Made by a program: the position numbers and the translations under genes | Notes under the pieces: model-generated | Database searches by the model: none | What the model saw: only the letters and a program-made list of their open reading frames with translations | Told to the model about the DNA's origin: nothing | Source: Cryptomeria japonica | Lineage: Eukaryota > Streptophyta > Pinopsida > Cupressales > Cupressaceae | Direction of reading: 5' to 3' | DNA length: 64,000 nucleotides | Assembly: GCF_030272615.1 (NCBI RefSeq) | Contig: NC_081405.1 | Span: forward strand, 605,598,177 to 605,662,176 | Shown: positions 33,372 to 44,957 of the stretch, in pieces | Position numbering within the stretch: the stretch's first letter is position 1 | Layout: every line of letters begins with the position of its first letter

Positions 33372-35180
33372 CTACAATTGCACCACTAGATTATATTGTT
33401 TTGCAATGGATGACATGTTAGTGGTAGGACCCAGAAAAATAACTTTGTCTTTGCTTCTTGTGATAGCATGGGCAGGTTCTTGATTTTGTTTTTCTTTAAC
33501 TACAATCACATTTACCACATTATCATATGTATGAGCATAGTTTACCTTCGCTTTACCCTTACCATTGTTTGTTGTTAATGATTCCCCCTTCTTATAGGTT
33601 GGAAGTGGAGTTTTAAAAGTTGTATAAGATTCATTTGTCGTATGTCCATCCACAGTTATTACTTCATTATCAATCAAATCTTGGATGATATGTTTCAACC
33701 GCTGACAATTATTTGTGTGATGTCCCTTGTTTTGATGGAAATCATAATAATGGTTATCATTCCACCAAGGGGGTTTTACTTGAGGTTCGTAGTTCCTTTC
33801 TTCTGGCAAAGTAATCAATTTGTTTGCGAGAAGTGTCTTTAGTGCTAACCCAAGGGGTTCACCAATATTTGTAAATTGCATTCGAAAGAAATTTTTGATA
33901 GTTGCTTTTTGGTGATTGTTGTTTTGTTGAGTCGCTGCTAAGTAATTGGGTAAATTAAAAACCGGTTGTTTTGGTTTCACATTGTTGTTATCCACTATGC
34001 CATCATTGACGACATTATGATTTCTATTCCAAAACTTTGGCTTATCATTGTTGTTGTTGTTATTGTTGTTAGGAGGGTGAACTCCTTTGTATATTTTGAA
34101 CTCACCCTTCTTTATCATGGCTTCCTCCATTCTGATTCTATTATCAATCATCTTTCCAAAACTTTGATGTCCTTGCATTTTTAGATGATAACTCATTTGA
34201 TCATTTAGGTTATCGATGAATATGTCCATTTTTTCATACTTTGGCACTATATGAGGATATCGTGAAGATAACCGTCTCCATCCCTATAAAAATGTCATGA
34301 AAGGTTCTCCACTCTTTTGTTTGGAAATACATAGGTCTAGAATTGTTACTTCATGTTGTATGTTGTAAGAGTATTGTGAAACAAACTTATCCACCAGTTC
34401 TAAGAATGATCTGATTCTAGGTGGAAGTTTGGAGAACCATTCCATAGCTAGTCCAATTAAGCTCTTCAAAAATAATCTCATCAAGTAGGTATCCTCATGT
34501 GCAAACTCCATACTCATTGTACAAAATTCTCATATATGATCTTGGGATTCAATGCTTCCATCATAATTTTTGTATCTAGGAGTTTCACAACCTATAGGAA
34601 ACGGTATCATGTTTAGATTTATGTCGAATGGATAAGGACAAATTTCTTGAAGTGAGTATCTTCTAACATTTCCTCTCTGCATATCTTGAATCTGTGTTTG
34701 CAATATTTGTATTTATTGTGTGAGAGTTGTGATAGGATTATCAACATAATTTTTTCTTGCATAACCATGATTTTGCATTCTAGGAGGATCTTGATCTCTT
34801 CTTGTATCATCTCTACCCCTTCTTGTATCCTCATTGGATTGAACGTTATTTAGAATTTCTACGTCATCCCTTTTGGGAATGTAAGTTTCCTCATTAGTTA
34901 TGGTGTTACTAGGAATTGACGTGTCATTAATTTTGAGACAAAAAATATCCTCATATTGTTCGTTATTAAGGGGAGGATCACTTCTCTTTTGTGTCAATTT
35001 GTTCACATCAAAATCTTGGGGGAGTGTAGTGCTAGATTTTGCTAACATTAGGAAATATTTTTCTTTTTCTCCCTCCAATATTTTCTGCATAAATTTATCG
35101 AATTGAGGATCTTTTTTGATGTCTCTGACATGTTGTAATGTTATTTCCTCTTCAACTTGTATTTCATCTATGTGTTCCAA
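33372..35180 (-). pseudogene. Tat element gag
   Basis: The N-terminal acidic segment (35180-34713) is followed by the capsid domain: LFLKSLIGLAMEWFSKLPP, SFLELVDKFVSQYSYN and QKSGEPFMTFL, then MSYHLKMQGHQSFGKMIDN. An Asn-rich stretch and a zinc-knuckle remnant DFHQNKGHHTNNC follow; the first expected Cys is Tyr. Stops at about 34520-34600 and 34248-34283 and elsewhere interrupt a single frame shared with the protease. Confidence 0.85.
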
Positions 35181-37189
35181 GTTTCTATAATCTTCAGTTA
35201 TTTCAAATGTTTCTGTTTTTGTTTCTGCAATCTTTCATCTCTGAGCTCTGGTTAAAACGGGCATACATGTGTGTTAGATATTGTGCTAGGATTCGATTGT
35301 CCAAAATTTGTTTGATAAGTGATCAACTGTCAATGTAAATGCGATAAAATAATATGACACAAAAAGATGATCCAAGTGTTTAAAAGTTTGCAAGTTTTTC
35401 GATCTTCGGTTTTGGAGTGCAATGATGATGATTTTGATAAAAACCAAGTCCAATAGGAACGATATATCCTATGACATGGGACAAGTTTATCCTGACCAAG
35501 AGTTGTAGTTTTGTGATAGAGGATGATAGATCCTGATGAGAAACTATGTTTTGAGTGATCAGTTTATCAAAGAGGGTGATAATGCACTTTGAGATGTTAG
35601 ATCTTGAACTTGTTGAAGGTGAATACTTGAAAATCTTGAGGTGTCTATTTCTAGAATCTGATTTGACAGATGATAACTTGACAAAGAGAACCAAGAAGAC
35701 AATCTAAGCACAGAATGACACATAATAGGTGCTTATGCTCACTGTAAACTGACCAAGCAAATATGACAGATTTGAAAAAGACATGCAAGAAGACAGTTCT
35801 GGATAGATAGAGACATAAATTCATACGACACCTTATACCACCCTGAATGACAATTTAAATAGGCTCATATGACAAACCATAAATTATGCATGACATAAGA
35901 TATAAACTTGTATGAGCTTTCTCACAGAACCAGACGATGAAAGATGACACAAAATTCTCTGCTAAGTTGATTCGTTCGATAATTCCCACTGGACCGGACG
36001 ATGAAAGATGATATAAAATTCTTTGCTAAACTAACTCGTACGACAATTCCCACTGGACTGAATGATAAACTAGATGCCTCGTATGACAAATTAACAAACT
36101 CATACAATAAAGGACAGAACAGAGATAAAAACTTTGTTTGGACAGATTTTTTATTAATGAAGTTTGATGTTTTGTTTCTGTTTTCCAGTTTTTATATATC
36201 TGATTTTCTATTTTAGGGATGAAGACACAGCAAACACACGATATGATAAGTGACCTCAAGCATAGTACACTACCTAAGGAATTTGGATGAGAGAGAAAAC
36301 CTTTGCTTGCAAACTTAGGTACACACGCAATAGCTAATCAGAATACGACCATTGAGTCTCATGCAATGGATTCTCAACACCGTATTATCCGACTCCAAAT
36401 GCTAATGGGGGCACGATATGGCAAGTGTCTTGGGAGAGTTACTATCTCTCTTGCACAAAGACTATCCACCTTTTGGAGGTGAATCAAGTAGCTTCTTATT
36501 TTAATTGGGACTAGTAAGGGATCCATTCGGTGCGTCAAGGTATAAACTCAATTAAGAGGTCTCCCGGCCTTGAAAACCAAGGTTTGATATACTCAAAGGT
36601 ACGGAGGAGAGCTATTCCTAAGCACTGTAGTTGACTTGATTTTCATCAAATCACATTTATTTTATAGTGGGTTGGAGTACTTGGCGTTAGCCATTCCCAC
36701 TTGGGTCATTCCCCTCTCACCGGCCTTAATGGCTTTGGCCTTATAAGCTCCTCGCAAGGTCAGGCCCACTAAAGATATGCACTATTGAAAGCAAAAGATG
36801 AGTATATCTTTCTGATCACCTAAGAAAGGTGAGATCATACTTGCCTATCATCAAAACACATAAGACATGCTTTTTCATTTCCTTTAGCAAAATAAGTGTG
36901 CCTAGAAAATTTAAAGAAGACATTAAGTTTGGTTGAGTCCTCCTAGGCAACCTGCAAAATAGATATGTTAGTAGTCATGATGTTTGGATAAAATGAATAT
37001 TTGGCAAGTGTAATCTTCAACAATCATCCTACAAAAACCAATTAGGTTGCCAAAAAACTCACAAAAAGACCAGGGTTAGCATTAGTAATAATCAAATTGA
37101 AGCATGAAAACCCTAAAATGCAATCTATTTTGAAAACACAGAAACATTTTTTCGTATGACAATTCTCACCTGATCGTACAACAATTCTC
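35181..37189 (-). other. Tat element leader, part 1
   Basis: A long untranslated leader between the 5' LTR and gag, with repeated blocks such as 'cccactgga.cg.acgatgaaa' near 35925-36065. No domain is recognised. Long leaders are usual in Tat elements. Confidence 0.6.
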
Positions 37190-37984
37190 TGTTAGGAATC
37201 CCACAATTACTAAGAGGGGGGGTTGAATCAGTATCTAATCGGTGTTTAGAATTTCTTAACTTAAAACATGCAGAACATAATATTACAGTGTACCGGTATG
37301 CAAGAAATAATGCAATAAACAGAATCAAGAGCATCCACATGAAAAGAACACCATAACACAAGGTTTTAACGAGGAAACCCGGTGTGGGAAAAACCTCGGT
37401 GGGATTTGTGACCCACAATATTCACTCACTGGCCAATAAGAGAATATTACTTACAATAGGGGCCTGCACATGCAGGAAGGTCAACTGCCTAGAGCTCACT
37501 GCTCAATGGGAAGTCTCACTGACTTACAATGAGGATTATACAAATCCAATATCTTGTACTGCTTTACAATAGCATCTTCAATGCCTATTCCAGTACCGGT
37601 TGCTACACTACTGCTTACATAAACCCCTTAACCTATATTTCACATAATAGGTCTACCTAATATTTTTCCTTTTTGCTTACATCTCTATATCAAATGTCTG
37701 CAATGATCTCTTTTATATATAAGAGTCATTTTACAATTTGCCAAATCGGCTTACAAAGTTTTACAATAATAAACAAAATATAATATAACAAAATCCTATC
37801 GGCCTCTTTGCCGGTATACTTCCTTTCTTCTATGTTGGTGCCGGTGTCTTGAGTGCCGGTGTAGAGTGTGATCTATTGATGCCGGTATAATGCCTTTGCC
37901 GATGCCATAGGATTGCAAGGTTTCCATCAATGACAAAACCTTCAATCACATACAATGTCTCATTGGAGTGTGCATATGCCAACA
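37190..37984 (-). mobile_element. Solo LTR of a copia element (TSD ttctc)
   Basis: A 795-bp LTR runs TGTTGGCATATGCAC to CCTAACA on the minus strand, flanked by ttctc at 37185-37189 and 37985-37989. It carries the C-run motif (plus strand 'agagggggggttgaatcag') also present near the end of the copia LTRs at 53877 and 59694. No internal sequence remains, so it arose by LTR-LTR recombination. Confidence 0.85.
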
Positions 37985-38104
37985 TTCTCACATGCTCGTA
38001 CGAGGAAAAAGGGGAACTTGTACAAAATTTTGAATCAAACCTGGCCAGAAACTTGCTAGATTGAAAATTTGATGATGTTAAGAGGCCAAAAATGAGATTT
38101 TCAT

Positions 38105-38121
38105 CCCTACAGTGGGCACCA
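38105..38121 (-). other. Primer-binding site of the Tat element
   Basis: TGGTGCCCACTGTAGGG on the minus strand, three bases inside the 5' LTR. Confidence 0.8.
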
Positions 38122-39095
38122 AAATGTTGTGCCTGTGAAGGGTGATACCTGCAACTACAACACAAATACTCAATAGATCATTACAAGCATGGTTAGCAAA
38201 TAATAAGCAAATAAAGATGAACCATGACAAAGCGATGTATCACCTCCTAACAGATGTGAGTATGGATTTTCTCTCAGATCTGGATAAGCAATCTCAATGA
38301 CTTGACTACACCTAGATGGAGGATTTGAAATGATAATGATATACAAAGATGAGATTGATTATGGTAGATTGATCCAAGAGAATAATTAAGCTAATGATAT
38401 GCATGATTAAGTATGATAATGATGCAATTAAGCTAGAAAAAAGATTGATTAAGCTACATGATTCAATAATTATGCTAGAAAATGACCAAATTAAGCTAAT
38501 GCAATTGCCTACAACAATAATGATCAAATGATATGCCTATAGTAACAATTCCTAAATTGATAATGAGATGAGATCCTTTGTGCTCCAAAATAGAGGATAT
38601 TTGTAGAATTTCCAAGGCCAAGGGTGAGGTGGCAGGAATCATTGATCACTCCTGCCAACACTATTGGTAGTGCTAATCCTATCCATGTCATGGTATCCCA
38701 TGCCACGTGTCCTACCCTCATCTCCAATCTTGGATCCTAGAACACTCATCTAAGGGCATCCCTATCTCTGTCTCGATCATACGGAATCAGCTCCCCATCG
38801 ATCGGCACCCGCAGAATCCTGTAAACATCCTCCAAGGTGACTGTCATCTCACCCATCGGTAAATGGAACGTGCACGTCTCAGAGTGCCATCTCTCAGCAA
38901 GCGCAGTCAGCAAACCCATGTTTGCCCGAAACTCAGGCACATATAGTACATGTCTCAAGCCCATCTCCTCGATGGCAGCTCGGTCCCCAAGTGTCAACTC
39001 AGGTCGCAACCTCTGCATCGACGGGAATCTCTCCCGTGACTCCAACATAGGCAAATACTCCTGCAGTCAAACAACTCAATCATGTCAGTTATAGT

Positions 39096-39376
39096 GGCAT
39101 TCACTGTTTATCACAAAATGCTACTCGCTATCTAAATGCATATGGCTATCTACCCTAGTGACACTCACTGTTCATCACAAAGTGTTGCTATTTATCCTAG
39201 TGGTACTCACTGTTCATCACAAAGTACTACGTGTGTGACACTCCCTGTTCATCACAAAGTGTTACTCATATTTGCACTCCCTGTTCATCACAAAGTGCTG
39301 CTCATATTTCAGTACTCCCTGTTCATCGCAAAGTACTCTATCTTGGTACTCACTGTTCATCACAAAGTGCCTTGAT
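39096..39376. repeat. Seven tandem units of 35-42 bp in PMD intron 1, copy B
   Basis: Units carry 'actcactgttcatcacaaag' followed by tgctact or tgttact. They lie inside the 39061-39706 intron. Confidence 0.9.
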
Positions 39377-39487
39377 CTATCCTAGTCTTCCTAGAGGACC
39401 TGCTTGAGTGTATCCTCTCAGCAGCTTATCCAATCGACAGCATATGTTTATCACAGAACTGTCGATTTGACCTAGAAGACCAAACTT

Positions 39488-39600
39488 GCATTTTTCAACG
39501 CAAACGCGCTCAAAGACTGCATAGACGTGCCTGAAAAACATAGACGCGCCTTCTTGACACAGACGTGCCTATGCTCTGCACAGACGCGCCTGGACGTTTC
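39488..39600. repeat. Spaced 'agacgcgcct' motifs in PMD intron 1, copy B
   Basis: Six copies of agacgcgcct, agacgtgcct or aaacgcgct stand 15-25 bp apart. They recall the cgcgcca and agcgcta motifs in the intron of copy A. Confidence 0.75.
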
Positions 39601-40117
39601 TTGACACTTTTTGGACCCTAGTCTAAGCGCATTTATTACCCTATTCGACATCCATTAATGACAAAATTAAATGTGTCAAAGTACAAGGAGGTTTGGTTGT
39701 ACTTACCGACTCTCCTGCCTCTACTGGCCTCTGAAATCGGCGAACGCGGTCGAATCTGTGAGTGAAAGCCATCGCTGCTGACTGCTCCTGCTCTATTTTC
39801 GCTCTGCAATATGCTCTCATGGATGTGTAGATGACAATGAGGATGTATTTTCCCCCGTGGTCTATCTTATAGCCTACCCTAGCCCTCGCCTTCATTTCCC
39901 AAGTCAGTCTTCTTTATCCCGTGACTTTGTCACTTTATCCGGTCAATCCATTCTAGCCTTTCTTTCTTATCGAGAGATTGTCTGCAATCTTTTCAGACAT
40001 TTTCATCCAATCTCTCGAGGGGGCATATCATTCCCATTCTGGGGCAACTCTGTATTAGTTCATCTTATCTTCTTTGAAACAACGCGACAAGCCGCATTGT
40101 CTCAAAGAGGGGCAAAA

Positions 40118-40901
40118 TGTAGACACCCAAAATTGTCCAGTCTAATTAAATAAATATTTTATTTATTTAATTATCTAAGCTTAATTCTTCTATTAATTAA
40201 ATAAATCTTTATTTATTTAATTAATTCATTTATCCTCTTCTAGTCTTATTTCTCATTTAAATAAATACATTTATTTATTTAAATTATCATTTTCCTAAAT
40301 TAAATAAATATCTTATTTATTTAATTGATCCCACTTCTTCTATTAATTAAATAAATCTTTATTTATTTAATTAATTCATTAGCCTTTTCTACCTATGACA
40401 CATGTCATTCATCTCTTAATTCATACACTACCTACCCCTCTCATTATTTTATTATTTCTTTTACCTACCCTCTAATCATAGCCGACCTCCTTTTACACCT
40501 CTCAATCTTATCCCTCCATTTCATATAGTGTCTTCTATATAAGGAGATGCTTCCTTCATTATCAATCAGCCTAATCGTTCTATGCATTCTAATCATTCAT
40601 CCTAATCATTCATGCTAATCATCTTTTATGCAATTGACTACACTACGATCCTACTTGCAACCACATTCCGTTCTTTGTTGAGCTCTTGTGCATATAAAAT
40701 CTGAGAGCAAATATATCAAGCAAGATCAATGGAGATAGGAAGAATGGAGATCAAAACCCTATTGGACATGTGATTTGCATTGTCTTAGGTAATCTTCATA
40801 TGTTATGGTGGATCTTTGTTGTTGTTAGGCTAGGGTTTTGTGGTTGAATTCATTTAGTCTTTCAATATTGTTATTATTGTTATCCATTTTCACCATATAC
40901 A
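40118..40901 (+). repeat. 3' LTR of PMD-bearing element, copy B
   Basis: Starts TGTAGACACCCAAAATTG after the polypurine tract 'tcaaagaggggcaaaa'. Its first 270 bp are ATTTATTTAA / TTAAATAAAT palindromes. The probable end is 'caccatataca' near 40901. Confidence 0.75.
40536..40544 (+). promoter_or_regulatory. Candidate TATA box of LTR copy B
   Basis: TATATAAGG about 420 bp into the LTR, in LTR orientation. Confidence 0.45.
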
Positions 40902-41248
40902 GTTAGAATTTAGGAGGCATGTGAGTAATTTGAGTTTAAAAACTCAAATAATAGGAAAAGACTAATTAATTTTCAACAACTCATAAATTGATTTGTTTTA
41001 ATCAATTAGGGGATTAGAAAAATTGATTGAAATGGGAGGAGGATTAATTAATTTAAATTAATTAATGAAAGGGGACTATTGATCAAATGAACCTATTGAA
41101 TAAATCCTTAGATTTATTAATAAGTAGATGAAAGGGAGAATTTAATCAAATTGCCTAATGAATTCAATTAAATTATGAAGAGGGATTAATTAAATAATTG
41201 CTTATTTAATTAATTATCTTCAGACCATTTTTAGGTGTATACACTACT

Positions 41249-43361
41249 AATGATAAAGAGCTCTCATTAAATGGGCTAATTATGCCATAGGGTGAAGAAC
41301 AACATGAAGGGAAAATAAGTGCTAAGGCACAATTTTTTTACCAATAAATATAGCTAGATCTTCTGTGAGACATTGAAATGTGTGCAAGATCATATTGTAG
41401 TTGAACAAATTTCTTAAATGCATAACATTTTCCAAGAGAATGTGAGTATGAATCATGAAAAATGCAATATTCAATACCTTTCACTTGCTTAAGATTTTTG
41501 CTTTTATTTTGAGGAGGAAAGGAAATGTTCTTGTCATATTTTAATCTCCAATAGATTCATGCAGCTAATCTGTCAGGATGGTAAATATCGTCTTGCCATG
41601 AAGGAGAGGGTTTGTTAGAAGAAGAAGTTTCATTATCCACGATTCTAATTTTGCCACTATCTATGCCATCTTGAGTAGATTTTTGAAAATCGGGGCAATC
41701 ATGAGCATTATGGTCATGGGTTTGATGAAATGAACAAAAATGATGCTTTAAAGAAGAAGCATTCTTGCAGACTCTCTTGATTTGTTGTTTTTGAAGGTAA
41801 TATTTAAATTTTTGAAGCCTAATGAATTCATCCATAGAAAGAGGGGTACCACTTCCTAGGCCTCTTGTAGTAGTTTGTGTAGGAATATTTATAGGGACAC
41901 AAATTCCATGCTCAAATTTCCCAATTCCTTGTCCTTTAAAACCTTATTTTGTAATTATATGAAAGCCATGACTATAAGAATGTTGCAATTGACTAGATGG
42001 AAGAATAGGATCAGGAATTTCTTTGAAATCTGATGTGTAAGGAGGTAGAAAAGGATTTGTAGATGAAGGAGGTATATCATGTGAAATGAGAATCTCTTTA
42101 CCTTTATCAAAATTATCCTTTTTGGAATATTGGGGAAGAACATCTTCATCATCTAAAAGCTCATGTTTAGTGATTTCTATGCGAGGAGAAAGGTCATGGA
42201 TAAATGCATGACATCATCCTCTCTACATAAAATTTGATGTTGAAGATAGGTCCTAGGAGAATAAGGAGGATCTAAAGAGGTAAGAATGTTGATGTTATCA
42301 TATTTCCCCCTTTGCTCAAGGGTGTGTATATAAGAAGAAGATGGATCTATGTTACTTTCCAATGTTTTCTCTTTGTTAGAGAGATCATTGGTTAAATAAT
42401 TAGGTCTCATCTCATTTACACAAGATACCGTAGGACAGGTACAAAGATTAGGATCTTTAGGTTTAGGATCTACAAAAGCTTTAAGGCGATTAACATAAGA
42501 AATGCATTTTGTTAACAACATCACCATAATGCAACATAAATGATACATGAAAGCTTTGAGATCTAATAATTTAGAAATCCTAACAACATAATATGACCAA
42601 GTGCTAAGAAGAAAGAGAAGCAACAAGAAATGGAAGAAACTCTTATCTAACACATGATAAATATATACAAAAATTAATGTAATCACATGCAAAAGAGTAA
42701 GTAAATCCAGTTTATTAATTGTCATTAAAAGTCTCTTAAGTGAAATCTGAATTTGCTGGAAAAGCATATCTAAAATTAGGACTTTTCTATGAAAATTAAT
42801 TTTAATATGTGAATTTGATGAATTTTGAATTTATGTTCGACCTTAGAGATTGTTAAAATTGTTAAAGTACGTTGATTTTCTGGATTTAAGAAGAAAAATA
42901 TAGTCAATTCTGTCTCCTGAAACTTTGGGAAAAAAGTTGAGGACCGTGGTGAGAACGCACGCGATTCGACCAACTTTTTTCAAAAAATTTAGGGATGGTA
43001 CAAATTATGATTTTAATGCGGAATCCAAAAAAATAGCCAATTTGGAGACGTCTAGATCGATCAAAATTGCAATCAAAGGTCAAAAATGAAAAGATCTTAA
43101 AAATTAGGATTTTTTGATTTAACCACTAAATTTTCAGAATAAAGAGATAGATTTGAATTGCAATTTTGAAATAGAAATCAGATCTGAAACAAGCAATTAA
43201 AATTTTACACCTCACAAGCTTAATTTTCTCAAAATGAAAAATTAGGGGTTTTATGCAATTAACCTCTAAAATTTGCAAATAGATGAAACTTGAAAATGAA
43301 AATTTGAAATTCAAATTGTAATTAATCAAGTCTAAGAATGAGAAATCAGAATTAATGCGTA
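41249..43361 (-). other. Outer element internal region next to the 5' LTR
   Basis: Mostly non-coding leader, with one gag fragment at 41557-41835. Frames at 42177-42767 and 42776-42973 show no domain and look like chance reading of AT-rich DNA. Confidence 0.55.
41557..41835 (-). pseudogene. Gag zinc-knuckle fragment of the outer element
   Basis: The frame holds QKQQIKRVCKNASSL and the knuckle-like FCSFHQTHDHNAHDC, the C-x2-H spacing seen in gags of Tat/Athila-type gypsy elements. The capsid part upstream is not recognisable. It suggests the outer element once belonged to the same broad gypsy group. Confidence 0.65.
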
Positions 43362-43378
43362 AGACGTCAGGTTCACCA
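43362..43378 (-). other. Primer-binding site of the outer element
   Basis: TGGTGAACCTGACGTCT on the minus strand, three bases inside the 5' LTR. Confidence 0.7.
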
Positions 43379-43381
43379 AAA

Positions 43382-44580
43382 TGTAAAGTGGAAAATTGGA
43401 TCCTAGTGACTCCCCACCTAGGAGAGAGAAAGGAAGCCACTAGGATGATTTTTACTTAGAAAGGAACTTTACATTCAAAAGAGGGGCTTGAATTCTCTAG
43501 ATCCAAATCCAAGGGAAACAAGGATGTGAATTCTAAGTGGATTGCAAGCGGTTTATGTGTGATTTACCCTCTTTTGTAAATGACAAAGTTGACTTGTTGA
43601 CTATGTGGAAGAGAGAGAGAAAATGAGTGAAATGAGGAGCTACAAGTTCGGGATCACGCTATAACTTCGGATCTAAGCTAATTAGACTAATATGGATCTG
43701 CCCTACAAATTTGGAGAAAAATTGTCAGGACCGTGGCGGGAATGTACATGGTCCTCCATAAAATCTGTGAAACGAAAAGGGTTCTTATGTCTCTGCAAAT
43801 GAAACCCAAACCTGCAATTACAGTTGTGCACCTGCAACCTACATAAAGAAAAGAGAGGTATGATGGTTGTGGATAGGGGTTTGCCTTAGTAAAACCTCGG
43901 TTGAGGAATCAACCTTGAAAGAAAGTAATTGCAAATGCTTGAATGTAAACAATGGAAATGTATACCTTGTAGATCTACAACTTGTTGATGATGATTGCTT
44001 TGCTTCTTGAATGTAACCACAAATATTTTATGGAATGGCATGTAACATGAAAAAACCCTAACACACACACACATGCTTGCAAATGAATGTTGTAATGTTG
44101 CTCCAATGGATGAATGAAGAAGACTTGAATGCTTGATGATGACCTTGAAATCTTGTATCTTCTCCTTATCCACCTTATCTGTCCATATGTTGTCCATCTG
44201 TCCATGAATGAGGGTATTTAATTCATTTTTATACATGCCTCAAGGATTAACTTTCAACCACCAAAGGCCGACAAAGAGGAATTACAAACCCCGAAGACAA
44301 ATTGTGAATAGGAGATAAGGCAGACCTAACATAGGGCCACCCTAAGAGGTAGGGACAGGGGTGCCACACCTTCATCATAGGGGGACAGGGGCACCACGCC
44401 ACTGTCCTACCCCATTTTGGGGCCCAGACAAGGTCTAGAGTAGACACTGGACATGAAGGAGAAAGAGTGAAGGGTTGAAAATGCATAAATAGGTCTTGGT
44501 TAAGGAAGGAGATGTCGTCGCTAAGGTGAGGACCCCAAATGTGGTTAAAATTACAGGGGTCACAATTTTATGACACTATA
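43382..44580 (-). repeat. 5' LTR of the outer element
   Basis: Matches 15037-16281. Its inner end keeps tgtaaag; its outer end reads cactata where the inner end of the other LTR reads cactaca. Confidence 0.9.
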
Positions 44581-44585
44581 GGGAC

Positions 44586-44763
44586 ATGTCCAAAGAAACA
44601 TTCCCACTCATGTAGCATTAGGACTTCATAATGGTCATTCTTTTCTATATGAGATAATGCTTGATTTTGTATGGTGCATCCTCAAGAGCACACATGATGA
44701 CACTCACTAAACCTGCCCTCTAGTAACAAAGTCTTGATAGTTGAGTAGCACCTAAGAGATTTG
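44586..44763. other. Host or older flanking DNA
   Basis: A short unique stretch between the outer element and the LINE insert. It ends in the left copy of the LINE TSD, gcacctaagagatttg (44748-44763). Confidence 0.6.
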
Positions 44764-44784
44764 TTTTTTATTATGAGAAAAATA

Positions 44785-44807
44785 GGTTTTGAATGGATCC
44801 CAAAACC
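44785..44807 (-). other. LINE 3' hairpin, second copy
   Basis: GGTTTTG, a 9-nt loop and CAAAACC form a perfect 7-bp stem just before the A-rich end. It is equivalent in position to the hairpin at 3576-3597. Confidence 0.65.
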
Positions 44808-44957
44808 CTTTACAAAAGATCCTTAAGAGATAATAGCATTAAGAAAAAAGAAAAGATAATCTGCCAAAAAATCAACACAGTTCTAGGCAAAAATCAACAT
44901 AAAAGCCCAACAAAACCAGCAACATCCAACCATAATAGAAATAAAACAAAAGACAAA

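Larger units (their letters stand above)
38746..39772 (-). pseudogene. Plant mobile domain protein, two exons, copy B (truncated)
   Basis: Exon 1 (39772-39707, 22 codons) reads MAFTHRFDRVRRFQRPVEAG and ends at the donor gtaagt. Exon 2 starts at 39060 after 'gactgcag', in phase 0, with YLPMLESRERF, HVLYVPEFRANMGLLTALAE, GEMTVTLEDVYRILRVPIDG and a DRDRDRD run, and stops at 38746-38748. These are the N-terminal PMD motifs, better kept than in copy A. The rest of the domain is absent because the fragment ends. The 646-bp intron holds two motif arrays. The coding frame could start further upstream (to 39895), but the alignment with copy A supports 39772. Confidence 0.82.
38646..40901 (+). mobile_element. 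3' fragment of a PMD-bearing LTR element, copy B
   Basis: This contains a truncated antisense PMD gene (38746-39772), a 3' region with the blocks 'caatctctcgagggggcata' and 'tcaaagaggggcaaaa', and an LTR at 40118-40901. The order equals that of 9445-13850. The left junction (38646-38745) is not an LTR end, so the element was truncated. Confidence 0.8.
18652..41243 (-). mobile_element. Tat-lineage Ty3/gypsy retrotransposon, nested and dead (TSD ccact/ctact)
   Basis: The LTRs are 18652-19798 (3') and 38125-41243 (5', interrupted). On the minus strand the LTR starts TGTATACACCTAAAAATGG and ends in GGCACAACA at the inner junction. Flanks are ccact (18647-18651) and ctact (41244-41248). Order on the minus strand: leader, gag, protease (DGG type), G-patch, linker, RT, RNase H, archaeal-type RNase H, integrase, 3' UTR. 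The extra RNase H after the first and the DGG protease are typical of Tat elements. It was inserted into the outer element and was itself hit by a gag-only element, a copia LTR and a PMD fragment. Confidence 0.92.
38125..41243 (-). repeat. 5' LTR of the Tat element, interrupted
   Basis: Parts 38125-38645 and 40901-41243 match the 3' LTR at 18652-19798. The middle (about 19155-19455 of the 3' LTR) is missing and replaced by a PMD-element fragment, so insertion came with a deletion or recombination. Confidence 0.85.
15037..44580 (-). mobile_element. Outer gypsy-like LTR element, split by nested insertions (TSD gggac)
   Basis: Two LTRs of about 1.2 kb (15037-16281 and 43382-44580) in the same orientation are flanked by the 5-bp duplication gggac (15032-15036 and 44581-44585). 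On the minus strand the LTRs start TGTAGTGTCATAAAATTG and end CCACTTTACA at their inner ends. A primer-binding site and a polypurine tract are present. Without the Tat element inserted at 18652-41243 its internal part is only about 4.5 kb and shows a gag zinc-knuckle fragment but no pol, so it looks non-autonomous. Confidence 0.9.

Noticed and set aside
42177-42767. 196-codon minus-strand frame
   Set aside because: No domain, hydrophobic AT-driven composition, and it lies in the leader of a non-autonomous element. Treated as chance.
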